From Candidatus Brocadiaceae bacterium (GTDB lineage: Bacteria > Planctomycetota > Brocadiia > SM23-32): a stretch of DNA of 5,240 bases. The stretch is taken from NCBI GenBank assembly GCA_030615435.1, contig JAUWZH010000195.1, positions 1 to 5,240 on the forward strand, in the 5' to 3' direction. A program made the position numbers and the translations under genes. Under the pieces are notes generated by a model that saw only the letters and a program-made list of their open reading frames with translations, was not told the DNA's origin and searched no databases. Of this stretch, positions 1 through 5,237 are shown in pieces. Each line of letters opens with the position of its first letter. Positions within the stretch are counted from its first letter, which is position 1.

Positions 1-612
1 GTTAAGGTTGACGTCCGCTGGCCGCATGTAAAAAGCGTCAACGGCATCATGTACGGTCCAGAGCCCGGAAGCTCTGCTTACGCGGATCATTGGATGTTCA
101 AGAAACATCCTGGGGCAGTGTTCGTGTTTCAAGGGAATACCTTCGTGGACGTTAGTACCAACACATGGCACTTAAACAGGTATAGAAACAGACTGTTGGA
201 GCAAACGGCCGGAGAGGGCAGACAAGGACCCGACCGCCCGGCAGCCACCCTTACCCTCGCGCAGCGAAAAAGGGTCTTCTGGGAACTTATCGAAGCAGAG
301 GATAGAGCAGAGACCGAGGCTCAAGGGAAGTATCCGCCGTTCCCCGTGGGCCGTAACGGTGAAAGCGTACGCCGATTCGACAAAGAAAAACAGCGGCTGA
401 CGAAACTGTATAAGACCGCAGTCCGCGAGAAGTATGAGATAACGAAGCAAGAACAAGACGCGATCGAACTTGAAGGCGTTCACAAGGGTTGGCCAATGCC
501 GGGCCTCGAATTACAGCTCGGATGTTGGCAACCTGACGAGCGAGTACAGAGTACACAAAGGCACGCTTACGCAAAGCAGGTCTGGGTGGTCAACACGACG
601 CGAGGGGGATAG
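1..612 (+). CDS. Hypothetical protein, 5'-partial, with C-terminal helical 'EG..KGWPMP' domain
   Basis: The frame is open from the first base, so the gene probably begins outside the window. The first ATG, at 49, has no ribosome binding site before it. Counting from that ATG (187 residues), residues 1-50 are aromatic-rich and not recognised, and residues 55-68 look like a polar linker. Residues 70-151 form a charged, helical segment with the order RKRVFWELIEAED, KYPPFP, a Lys/Arg-rich helix, KYEITKQEQDAIELEG and KGWPMP. From memory, small uncharacterised bacterial proteins often end in a similar 'kyg-(I/L)t-xx-q-xx-I-xx-EG-xx-k-WP' block, but I cannot name a Pfam family. The 36 residues after WPMP do not look like part of that domain and may be an extension. 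A perfect 7-bp tandem repeat sits in this tail at 542-555. There is no signal peptide or membrane segment in the visible part. The TAG stop abuts the next possible start at 613. Function is unknown; coding is likely in the middle and less certain at both ends. Confidence 0.55.
   Translation, partial: VKVDVRWPHVKSVNGIMYGPEPGSSAYADHWMFKKHPGAVFVFQGNTFVDVSTNTWHLNRYRNRLLEQTAGEGRQGPDRPAATLTLAQRKRVFWELIEAEDRAETEAQGKYPPFPVGRNGESVRRFDKEKQRLTKLYKTAVREKYEITKQEQDAIELEGVHKGWPMPGLELQLGCWQPDERVQSTQRHAYAKQVWVVNTTRGG
542..555. repeat. Perfect 7-bp tandem duplication (GAGTACA x2)
   Basis: Two adjacent copies of GAGTACA occupy 542-548 and 549-555, inside the 3' tail of the first gene. Seven is not a multiple of three, so gain or loss of one copy shifts the frame. 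Losing one copy would move translation into the frame that is open through to 1129. Two copies are few for a slippage hotspot and may be chance. Confidence 0.5.
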
Positions 613-717
613 ATGGCCCCCAAGATACGGTGGTGGTACCAGGCTTCCTTTACCCTCGAAGACGTCGGAGGGACGGGCCGCAGAGACAGCATGTACCCGG
701 GAGGACGCGCGGCATGA
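613..717 (+). CDS. Possible small protein, 34 aa
   Basis: An ATG immediately follows the TAG stop of the upstream gene. A purine-rich GAGGGGG at 602-608, four bases before the ATG, could serve as a ribosome binding site. The product would be 34 residues, beginning MAPKIRWWYQASFTLEDVGG and ending at TGA 715-717. That stop itself lies against the ribosome binding site of the next gene. The peptide has an aromatic cluster (WWY, residues 7-9) and a basic, glycine-rich end; it resembles no family I know. In favour of it: spacing, ribosome binding site and lack of other content in the gap. Against it: its length and the lack of any homology I can recall. It is in the same frame as the upstream gene, so it could also be a detached 3' end of that gene behind an amber codon. 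Confidence 0.3.
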   Translation: MAPKIRWWYQASFTLEDVGGTGRRDSMYPGGRAA

Positions 718-725
718 AGGGGGGG
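717..725 (+). promoter_or_regulatory. Strong ribosome binding site for the 132-aa gene
   Basis: AAGGGGGGG ends five bases before the ATG at 731. This fixes the start of the downstream gene, although its frame stays open upstream to about 470. The upstream part of that open frame (before 731) is rich in Arg, Thr and Ser and not protein-like. Confidence 0.6.
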
Positions 726-730
726 ACCAT

Positions 731-1129
731 ATGACGCTCACGCGGCGTGATTTCCTCGCAGACAGGACAGGGCGAACCTTCACGGACGTTGTGAACGATC
801 CCGCTCTGGATTTCGACGCATGGCTGGACTTCTTCAACGACCGTGTTAGGCAACAGCGCATGGTTGACGCCGAAGTCGCCCGCCACCGGCCTGCCCTCGC
901 CGGAGTTGTCGAGGAGCTGGAGACCCATGCTGCGTTCAGACCGTACCTGTGCCAGAGCGACGTGCGGAATACGTACCGAGGCCGCCAGGCCGTCGGTGTG
1001 ATCCTGCGGATGGTCATGGAGGGCCTCGGCTGGCACAAGACCAGTCGCAAGGGCCGGCTTCCTGTGGCGCGATGGTTCACCCGGGCCGAGCGTTACGAGC
1101 CGGTAGGAGGGCCGCTCGACCGAGGCTAG
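731..1129 (+). CDS. Hypothetical protein, 132 aa
   Basis: The start is the ATG at 731, chosen because a strong purine-rich ribosome binding site lies five bases upstream. The protein has an acidic stretch at residues 18-40 (DVVNDPALDFDAWLDFFNDR), a predominantly helical middle at 40-66, and a basic aromatic C-terminal half. That half runs from YRGRQAVGVILRMVMEGLGW (residues 82-101) through KTSRKGRLP (103-111) to ARWFTRAERYEP (113-124). There is one cysteine (Cys74) and no signal peptide, membrane segment or metal-binding cluster. The basic C-terminal half could bind nucleic acid, but this is only inferred from charge. GC-rich third positions and coherent amphipathic segments support real coding. 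It ends one base before the next ATG, so the two genes are probably co-transcribed and translationally coupled. Family and function are not recognised. Confidence 0.65.
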   Translation: MTLTRRDFLADRTGRTFTDVVNDPALDFDAWLDFFNDRVRQQRMVDAEVARHRPALAGVVEELETHAAFRPYLCQSDVRNTYRGRQAVGVILRMVMEGLGWHKTSRKGRLPVARWFTRAERYEPVGGPLDRG

Positions 1130-1130
1130 A

Positions 1131-1592
1131 ATGGGGCCGCTCTTCATGCGGCATGCGCCGTCCTGCGGGATGATCAAGCCCGGCCAGAAGAACCAGATCA
1201 CGTTCCGCGTGCTGTGCAACACCCGGCTGTTCGGGGTAAACGGGATCTACAATCGGATGTTCCTCTACGCCGGGGAGGACAACCCGATCGCTCGCATGGC
1301 CGAAATGGGCGTGGCGGAGGCGCCCGTGATCGAGAAAGCCACTGCGAGGCAAATTGACATCAGGCTCGTGCCGGATGCGGGGGAATACCAGGTGTGGATG
1401 AGTCCTCACGAGGACGGGCGCGGCGCGAAACTGTTGGCCCGCAGCACGCGGCCCGCCCACGGCATCCCTGAGCTGCCGGCGGGCGAGGTGACCTACCTGT
1501 TCGCCAGCTACAACGACGCCGAAGGCAAGATATCAAAGCCATCGAAGCCGTTCGCCGTGGACCTGAGCGCGAACCCAGAGACCAACCAGTGA
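1131..1592 (+). CDS. Hypothetical protein with fibronectin/Ig-like C-terminal end, up to 153 aa
   Basis: The first ATG lies one base after the previous stop (TAG-A-ATG), an arrangement typical of translational coupling. Internal ATGs at 1146 and 1170 are alternatives; the one at 1170, giving MIKPGQKNQITF, reads like a more natural N-terminus. After it, residues 21-70 include NQITFRVLCNTRLFGVNGIY and FLYAGEDNPIARMAEMG, then VIEKATARQIDIRLVPDAGE. The C-terminal part, PELPAGEVTYLFASYNDAEG followed by KISKPSKPFAVDL (residues 113-145), has the alternating pattern of the last two strands of a fibronectin type III-like beta sandwich. No signal peptide or transmembrane segment is visible, so secretion is not supported. 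It is likely in one operon with the 132-aa protein. The specific function is unknown, and the beta-sandwich assignment is inferred from strand pattern only. Confidence 0.6.
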   Translation: MGPLFMRHAPSCGMIKPGQKNQITFRVLCNTRLFGVNGIYNRMFLYAGEDNPIARMAEMGVAEAPVIEKATARQIDIRLVPDAGEYQVWMSPHEDGRGAKLLARSTRPAHGIPELPAGEVTYLFASYNDAEGKISKPSKPFAVDLSANPETNQ

Positions 1593-1599
1593 CCTGCAC

Positions 1600-1809
1600 A
1601 TGCCCTTCCTAAAGGACGTCCAGGCTTTTCCTGACTCAGGAATAGCAGCAAGATATCAGCGTGTCGGAATCAGCGTCAGGCAAGGGCAGAAGATCAAAGC
1701 CTACTTGACAGTTAACGGCTTCATTGAAGAGGAGGAATGAACCGCCACAGGAAAGTTCCTCAGAATTCGCTTGACCGAAAAGGGAAGGCGGTTGCTTCAG
1801 AAAAGCTGA
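1600..1809 (+). pseudogene. Winged-helix remnant (HerA/DUF87-type ATPase C-terminal-like) interrupted by TGA at 1738
   Basis: Translation from ATG 1600 gives 46 residues: a KDVQAFPDSGIAARYQRVGI stretch, then SVRQGQKIKAYLTVNGFIEE and a final EE before an in-frame TGA at 1738-1740. The same frame continues after the TGA without any shift as TATGKFLRIRLTEKGRRLLQ-KS and ends at TGA 1807. The two halves join into one coherent unit: a helix-turn-helix (RY-x-x-VGIS-x-x-x-GQKIK-x-x-L), 'GFIEEE', then a beta wing with 'TGKFLRIRLTEKGRRLL'. This is the pattern I know from the C-terminal domain of HerA/DUF87-type ATP-binding proteins and related winged-helix proteins. The ATPase body is absent: the frame is closed by TGA at 1564 and the upstream DNA belongs to another gene. 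A single CGA-to-TGA change would explain the interruption. Alternatives are a 46-aa functional protein, stop readthrough, or a sequencing error. Confidence 0.6.
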
Positions 1810-1963
1810 CTGCTCCCGAAACGAGACTGGAAACCAGCAGGTGTCTCAGACCACATGCGTGTCGCCTTTTGCCGAGTTTGTCTGACGGGCCAATCGCATG
1901 TGCCAACTCCGTATACGCAGGTCCCGCCCGCTCCGTTTCACCTGGACAAGCAAGTTCGGGAGT
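1810..1963. other. Convergent intergenic gap with weak inverted repeats
   Basis: This gap separates the winged-helix remnant from the convergent OsmC-like gene. It contains a GAGAC/GTCTC pair (1823-1827 and 1843-1847) enclosing CTGG-AAA-CCAG, which could fold as a bulged hairpin. It also contains an 8-bp inverted repeat CACATGCG/CGCATGTG (1852-1859 and 1895-1902, 35-base loop) and a 5-bp CAGGT/ACCTG pair (1918-1922 and 1940-1944). None is followed by a T-tract on either strand, so I cannot call an intrinsic terminator. No coding sequence is supported here. Confidence 0.35.
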
Positions 1964-2395
1964 CTACTGATTCTTCGCCTGGGCCAGAGAACAAATAATC
2001 TCCATGCCCTCTCTGATGCTGTTGGTTATGTGGCAGTTGTCAGCTGCTGCCAGCAGGCCCTGCTCCTGTTGGTGGGAGAGCTTTGCGCCGAGTCGGATCT
2101 TGGCGTCGATTCTACTGGTGACTGACCGTTTGGGTTCTGAAGGAGCACCTGACGAACTGGCTCCTATCCGGCGGCTCAACTCGATTGTCATATCCTGATA
2201 AGGAATGTCGTGTTCCTTGCAGAACTGGGCGACGTATCCGCCCATGCACATCCCGATGGCAGCCTCAAAAAGCTGAGCCGGCCACATCCCATCCCGGCTC
2301 TCGTTCCCATCCTCACCTCGTCCGGTCGTAGCCGTATATCCTTTACACGTGGCCGCAAACCGGCTTCCGCTTTCGTACCGCACAAGAATTTCCAT
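1964..2395 (-). CDS. OsmC-like family protein, 143 aa
   Basis: This protein belongs to the OsmC/Ohr superfamily, small cytoplasmic homodimers in which two cysteines reduce peroxides in the characterised members. The ATG at 2395 is chosen because AAGGAG lies nine bases upstream on the minus strand; an upstream in-frame start at 2428 has no such support. The length of 143 aa is typical. The N-terminal sheet (MEILVRYESGSRFAATCKGY) is followed by the central helix PAQLFEAAIGMCMGGYVAQF with Cys50. After a polar segment at 75-92 comes IDAKIRLGAKLSHQQEQGLL and then DNCHITNSI with Cys121, so both family cysteines are present. At the position where Ohr and OsmC have a conserved Glu ten residues before the first Cys, this protein has Ala40. 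It is therefore closer to the broader OsmC-like (YhfA-style) group, and peroxidase activity should not be assumed. Extra cysteines are at 17, 59 and 135. It stands alone, divergent from the isomerase gene. Confidence 0.88.
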   Translation of the reverse strand: MEILVRYESGSRFAATCKGYTATTGRGEDGNESRDGMWPAQLFEAAIGMCMGGYVAQFCKEHDIPYQDMTIELSRRIGASSSGAPSEPKRSVTSRIDAKIRLGAKLSHQQEQGLLAAADNCHITNSIREGMEIICSLAQAKNQ

Positions 2396-2396
2396 T

Positions 2397-2410
2397 AGCG
2401 ATCGCTCCTT
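2397..2410 (-). promoter_or_regulatory. Ribosome binding site of the OsmC-like gene overlapped by a 10-bp palindrome
   Basis: CTCCTT on the + strand at 2405-2410 is AAGGAG on the minus strand, nine bases before the ATG at 2395-2393. The spacer and the first two bases of this site form a perfect 10-bp palindrome, AGCGATCGCT (2397-2406). The ribosome binding site decides the start codon. A regulatory role for the palindrome is only a possibility. Confidence 0.7.
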
Positions 2411-2614
2411 AGCCGCCGACCTGGCCAAAACTTCCAGACTCCCAACAAGAGATCAGTTCATAGGTTAGTGGTATTTGCGCACGGTCGTCAAGCGTGACGC
2501 ATTTACGAACCGACCGCGCCGCACGAAGAAGAAGGGAAGAAATATCACTCGCCGTAGCCTGGAGGCTTCGCGCGGCCTGCGGCGCAGAAGGGTTCCACAC
2601 GCCCCCTCACTCCA

Positions 2615-2643
2615 TTGACGGTGCTGAGGAGCGTCACTACAAT
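2615..2643 (+). promoter_or_regulatory. Sigma70-type promoter of the isomerase gene
   Basis: TTGACG (2615-2620, five of six consensus bases) and TACAAT (2638-2643, five of six) are separated by exactly 17 bp. Transcription would start near 2650, leaving a leader of about 80 bases before the ATG at 2730. An inverted repeat TGACG-N11-CGTCA (2616-2620 and 2632-2636) overlaps the -35 and most of the spacer. That is a place where a repressor could bind, but no regulator gene is in the window. Confidence 0.6.
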
Positions 2644-2729
2644 CTTGGAGGCAGTACTCTGTCCGTATCCGGTTCTGCCACGGCGCCTCACGCGTGCGCT
2701 GCATCCAGCAAGAACACGGAGACAAGACA

Positions 2730-4124
2730 ATGATCGAAAGACGCAATCCTCGGGTGGGCCTTCTGCCGCTGATTCTGGAACTCTATGACCAGAGCATGCC
2801 AGAGCTGCGTCACAAGCAAGGGGAACTGGTCAGTGGCGTCAGCGAGGCCCTCTCGACCTTCGCCGAAGTGCAGGGGGTGGACATTTGCGCCCGCGAGGAG
2901 CAGGTCCGCAGCGCCGTAGCCGGGTTTGAGTCCGCAGCACTGGACGCCGTCGTCGTCCTGTTCGCCGCTTACGCCCCGAGCCTCATCGCCGCCGACGCGC
3001 TCGCGGGGACCGAGCTGCCGGTCGTCATCTTCAACACGCAGGTCTCCTACGAATTGGACAGGTCGAACCTCCCCGAGGAACTGCTGCGCAACCATGGCAT
3101 GCACGGGGTGCAGGACCTGGCGAACGTGTTGCTGCGAAAGGGCAAGGACCATCACATCGTCACGGGCCATTTCTCCCGGGAAGAGACCCTCGGTGAAATG
3201 GAAGACTGGCTCCGCGCCTGTGCCTTGAAGCGTTACCTCCGCAGCGCCAAAGCCGGCGTCATCGGGGGCAGCTTCGAGGGAATGGGCGACTTCCAGTTCG
3301 ACCCCGACGAATTGCAGGCTGCCTTCGGCACCCGGGTCGAGGAGATCACGCAGGAAGAGGTCGCAGCCGCGATGGAGGCGGTGCCGAGCAGCACCGTTGA
3401 AGAGGCCATCGCGCAGGATCGCGAGGCGTTCGCGGTGGATCCGCAGCTCAGCGATGAAGAGCTGAGGCTTTCCGAGGCGCTCTCGGCGGCAGTGCTCAGC
3501 AAGCTCGAGAGCGGCGGCTACTGCGCGTGGTCCATGAACTTTCTGGAGCTCGGCACCGGCGGAATCCTGCCGACCGTGCCGTTCCTCGCCGCCTCGCGCA
3601 GCATGGAGCAGGGTTACGGCTACGCGGGAGAGGGCGACGCGCTGTCGGCTCTGGGCGTGTTCATCGCCCAGCAGCTCTGCCCGCCGGCGAGCTTCACCGA
3701 GATGTTCTGTATGGACGAGAAGAACGGCGGCGTGCTGCTCAGTCACATGGGCGAGGCCAACCCCGCCCTGGCGGGGGGCGAGGTCCACCTGGTGAGGAAC
3801 GATTTCGCCTTCGGTGACTGCTCCGATCCGGCCGTGCCCGTGTTCGCCTTCAGGCCGGGCGAGGCGACTCTGCTGAATCTGGCCCCCGCGCCGGGAGGTG
3901 GCTTCCGGTTCATCGCGGCTCGCGTAAAGATGCAACCGTGGGAGGTGAACTTGTCCTTGCAGTGCCCCCAGGGCTACATGAGACCTGAGAAGGAGCTCTC
4001 GGAGTTCCTGACGGCGTACAGCACCTGCGGCGGGAGCCATCACCTGGCCCTAACCTACGGCGACAACGCGGGCAAGATCGCCAAGCTAGCCGCGCTTTGC
4101 GGAGTGGAATACGTCCGGATATGA
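2730..4124 (+). CDS. L-arabinose/L-fucose isomerase family protein (AraA-like), 464 aa
   Basis: A cytoplasmic, metal-dependent aldose-ketose isomerase homologue with the AraA/FucI fold. The start is the ATG at 2730, with GGAG eight bases upstream; a GTG at 2694 is in frame but less likely. N-terminal Rossmann-like domain: VVVLFAAYAPSL (75-86) and LPVVIFNTQVSYELD (96-110). Next comes NHGMHGVQDLANVLLRKGKD followed by HHIVTGHF (121-148), matching the AraA segment with 'HGxREFG...GHW'. The middle domain has IGGSFEGMGDFQFDP (178-192), like AraA's 'RFGDNMR' loop. The metal site appears complete: Glu301 in AGEGD, Glu324 in SFTEMF, His339 in LLSHMGEANP, and His437/His438 in GGSHHLAL. These correspond to Glu306, Glu333, His350 and His450 of E. 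coli AraA. At 464 aa it is shorter than the roughly 500-aa AraA, with tighter spacing between ligands. It belongs to an AraA-like subfamily whose substrate I cannot assign, so 'araA' would be an overcall. It is the first gene of a probable two-gene unit with the amidohydrolase. Confidence 0.85.
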   Translation: MIERRNPRVGLLPLILELYDQSMPELRHKQGELVSGVSEALSTFAEVQGVDICAREEQVRSAVAGFESAALDAVVVLFAAYAPSLIAADALAGTELPVVIFNTQVSYELDRSNLPEELLRNHGMHGVQDLANVLLRKGKDHHIVTGHFSREETLGEMEDWLRACALKRYLRSAKAGVIGGSFEGMGDFQFDPDELQAAFGTRVEEITQEEVAAAMEAVPSSTVEEAIAQDREAFAVDPQLSDEELRLSEALSAAVLSKLESGGYCAWSMNFLELGTGGILPTVPFLAASRSMEQGYGYAGEGDALSALGVFIAQQLCPPASFTEMFCMDEKNGGVLLSHMGEANPALAGGEVHLVRNDFAFGDCSDPAVPVFAFRPGEATLLNLAPAPGGGFRFIAARVKMQPWEVNLSLQCPQGYMRPEKELSEFLTAYSTCGGSHHLALTYGDNAGKIAKLAALCGVEYVRI

Positions 4125-4235
4125 TTCGAGGCCTGTTGCCCGCCGGATGCCCGTGGGTGAGATCCTGACCCTGGGGGCCGAGGGCGGGCGCGAGGCGCTC
4201 TGGACCCTGAACCTTTGGCGCACCCGGGCTTGCCG
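4125..4235 (+). other. 111-bp spacer between isomerase and amidohydrolase genes
   Basis: The spacer is unusually GC-rich and carries no clear terminator, promoter or ribosome binding site. A frame beginning at ATG 4147 has codons almost all ending in G or C over its first 25 positions (peptide MPVGEILTLGAEGGREALWT and a few more). It then runs on out of frame into the amidohydrolase gene. It could be a relic, or only an effect of composition. With no terminator visible, co-transcription of the two genes is plausible. Confidence 0.3.
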
Positions 4236-5237
4236 ATGTTTCCCACCACCGATGCTGAAGTCTGGAGAGAGGAACTCAAGGACTTCGTGCCGGAGCGCAT
4301 CTTCGACGCCCACGTGCACCTCTGGCGCCCGGAGGACGTTCCCGACGGGATGGAAATCGCGCCGACAGACCTAGGCATGCGGAGCTTCCACGGCTACACG
4401 GTGGAGGACTTCAGGGCTTCAATGGACAGGCTGCTGCCCGGCAGGTCCGTCGGCGCGCTCGCCTTCGGCGCGGTGCACAAGGACCTGCCGCGCGAGCGGA
4501 TCAACCGCTACGCCGCGGCCGTGCAAGACGCCGGCCCGGACATCTGCTGCCTCGCCACCGTCTCGCCCAGCGACCCGATGGAGAGCGTGGAACGCTGGAT
4601 CGAAGGTTACGGGCTGCTCGGCTACAAGCCCTACTTGAACTTCGTGGAGCACAAGCAGCAAGATGCGGTCGAGATACGCGACATGCTCACGCCTGAGCAG
4701 CTCGACTACGCCAACGAGCGCGAGCTGATAGTGACGCTCCACATTCCGCGCAAGTACCGCCTCGCCGAACCGCTCAACAAGGAGCAGATACGCGAAGTGG
4801 CCACAAGCTTTCCGCGCATCACCTGGATCATCGCCCACATCGGCCGCGCCTACTTCATGGCCGCTCTGGAAGGGCACATCGAAGAGGTGTGCGACCTGGA
4901 GAACGTGTATTTCGACCTCGCCTTCGTCGGTTCGGCGCCCGTCATCGCTCACACGATCCGGACCGTGGGCGTGCAGAAGGTCCTGTTCGGAACGGACCTG
5001 CCGGTGGCCGACATCAAGGGCAAGAACGTTGATTTCAACAACCAGCGCCTCTACGTAACCGAAGAGCCGAAGCCCTGGTCCATGAGCAACCCGGACCTCG
5101 ACCTCACGTTTACCCGTTTCTATTACGAGGAACTTCGCGCAATAAAGGGCGCCGCCCGTGAGCTGCGCCTCACCGACTCCCAGATAGAGGACATCTTCTG
5201 CCGGAACGCGGAAAGGCTCATCCCAGGGCGGAAGTGA
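4236..5237 (+). CDS. Amidohydrolase family protein (Amidohydro_2 / ACMSD-like), 333 aa
   Basis: A metal-dependent TIM-barrel enzyme of the Amidohydro_2 group (COG2159), which includes decarboxylases such as ACMSD and various lactonases and hydrolases. I choose ATG 4236 because homologues of this style start shortly before the 'FDAHVHL' motif; a TTG at 4215 would add seven residues, and neither has a good ribosome binding site. The metal-site pattern is visible. His26 and His28 lie in RIFDAHVHLW, His169 in VTLHIPRKY and His201 in WIIAHIGRAYF. Asp254 lies in VLFGTDLPVADIKGK. The order HxH...H...H...D is that of ACMSD (His9, His11, His177, His228, Asp294). GYKPYLNF (129-136) is the usual strand with a Lys near the active site. 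The C-terminal end, LTDSQIEDIFCRNAERLI, is the classic family ending, so the gene is complete. No signal peptide. Its position behind the isomerase suggests a role in sugar or sugar-acid breakdown, perhaps on a lactone or keto acid; the substrate is unknown. Confidence 0.85.
   Translation: MFPTTDAEVWREELKDFVPERIFDAHVHLWRPEDVPDGMEIAPTDLGMRSFHGYTVEDFRASMDRLLPGRSVGALAFGAVHKDLPRERINRYAAAVQDAGPDICCLATVSPSDPMESVERWIEGYGLLGYKPYLNFVEHKQQDAVEIRDMLTPEQLDYANERELIVTLHIPRKYRLAEPLNKEQIREVATSFPRITWIIAHIGRAYFMAALEGHIEEVCDLENVYFDLAFVGSAPVIAHTIRTVGVQKVLFGTDLPVADIKGKNVDFNNQRLYVTEEPKPWSMSNPDLDLTFTRFYYEELRAIKGAARELRLTDSQIEDIFCRNAERLIPGRK

Larger units (their letters stand above)
2396..2729. other. Divergent intergenic region between OsmC-like and isomerase genes
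   Basis: No coding sequence is supported in this 334-base stretch; the short open frames through it are compositionally odd, rich in Arg and Cys. For the OsmC-like gene, the best minus-strand promoter candidate is TTGACG (CGTCAA on the + strand at 2486-2491) with a poor -10, TAACCT, 18 bases downstream; this is weak. The same -35 lies in a CGTCA-AGCG-TGACG inverted repeat at 2486-2499. The right-hand side holds the much better isomerase promoter. The 80 or so bases after it form the isomerase leader, in which I see no recognisable riboswitch. Confidence 0.5.

Noticed and set aside
470..730. Extending the 132-aa protein upstream to a TTG at 470
   Set aside because: The added 87 residues look non-coding, overlap the end of the first gene, and ignore the strong ribosome binding site just before ATG 731.
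511..1222. Minus-strand open frames of about 190 codons across the orphan gene run
   Set aside because: They overlap one another and the better-supported + strand genes, and have no ribosome binding site or recognisable motif.
1705..1733. Perfect TTGACA hexamer at 1705-1710 as a promoter
   Set aside because: At a 16-18 bp spacing there is only a purine-rich AGAGGA-like stretch with no -10 resemblance, and the site lies inside the winged-helix coding remnant.
1737..1970. 77-codon + strand frame starting at 1737
   Set aside because: It is out of frame with the recognisable winged-helix remnant and its product is low in coherence; GAGGAGGA before it is part of the Glu codons of the remnant.
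2688..4043. Long open frame of 451 codons on the minus strand opposite the isomerase
   Set aside because: It mirrors the isomerase gene, whose strong third-position GC suppresses stops on the other strand. The translation is rich in Arg, Ala, His and Glu with no recognisable motif, whereas the + strand has clear family motifs.
4419..4952. 177-codon minus-strand frame inside the amidohydrolase gene
   Set aside because: It is the antisense shadow of a gene with clear Amidohydro_2 motifs.
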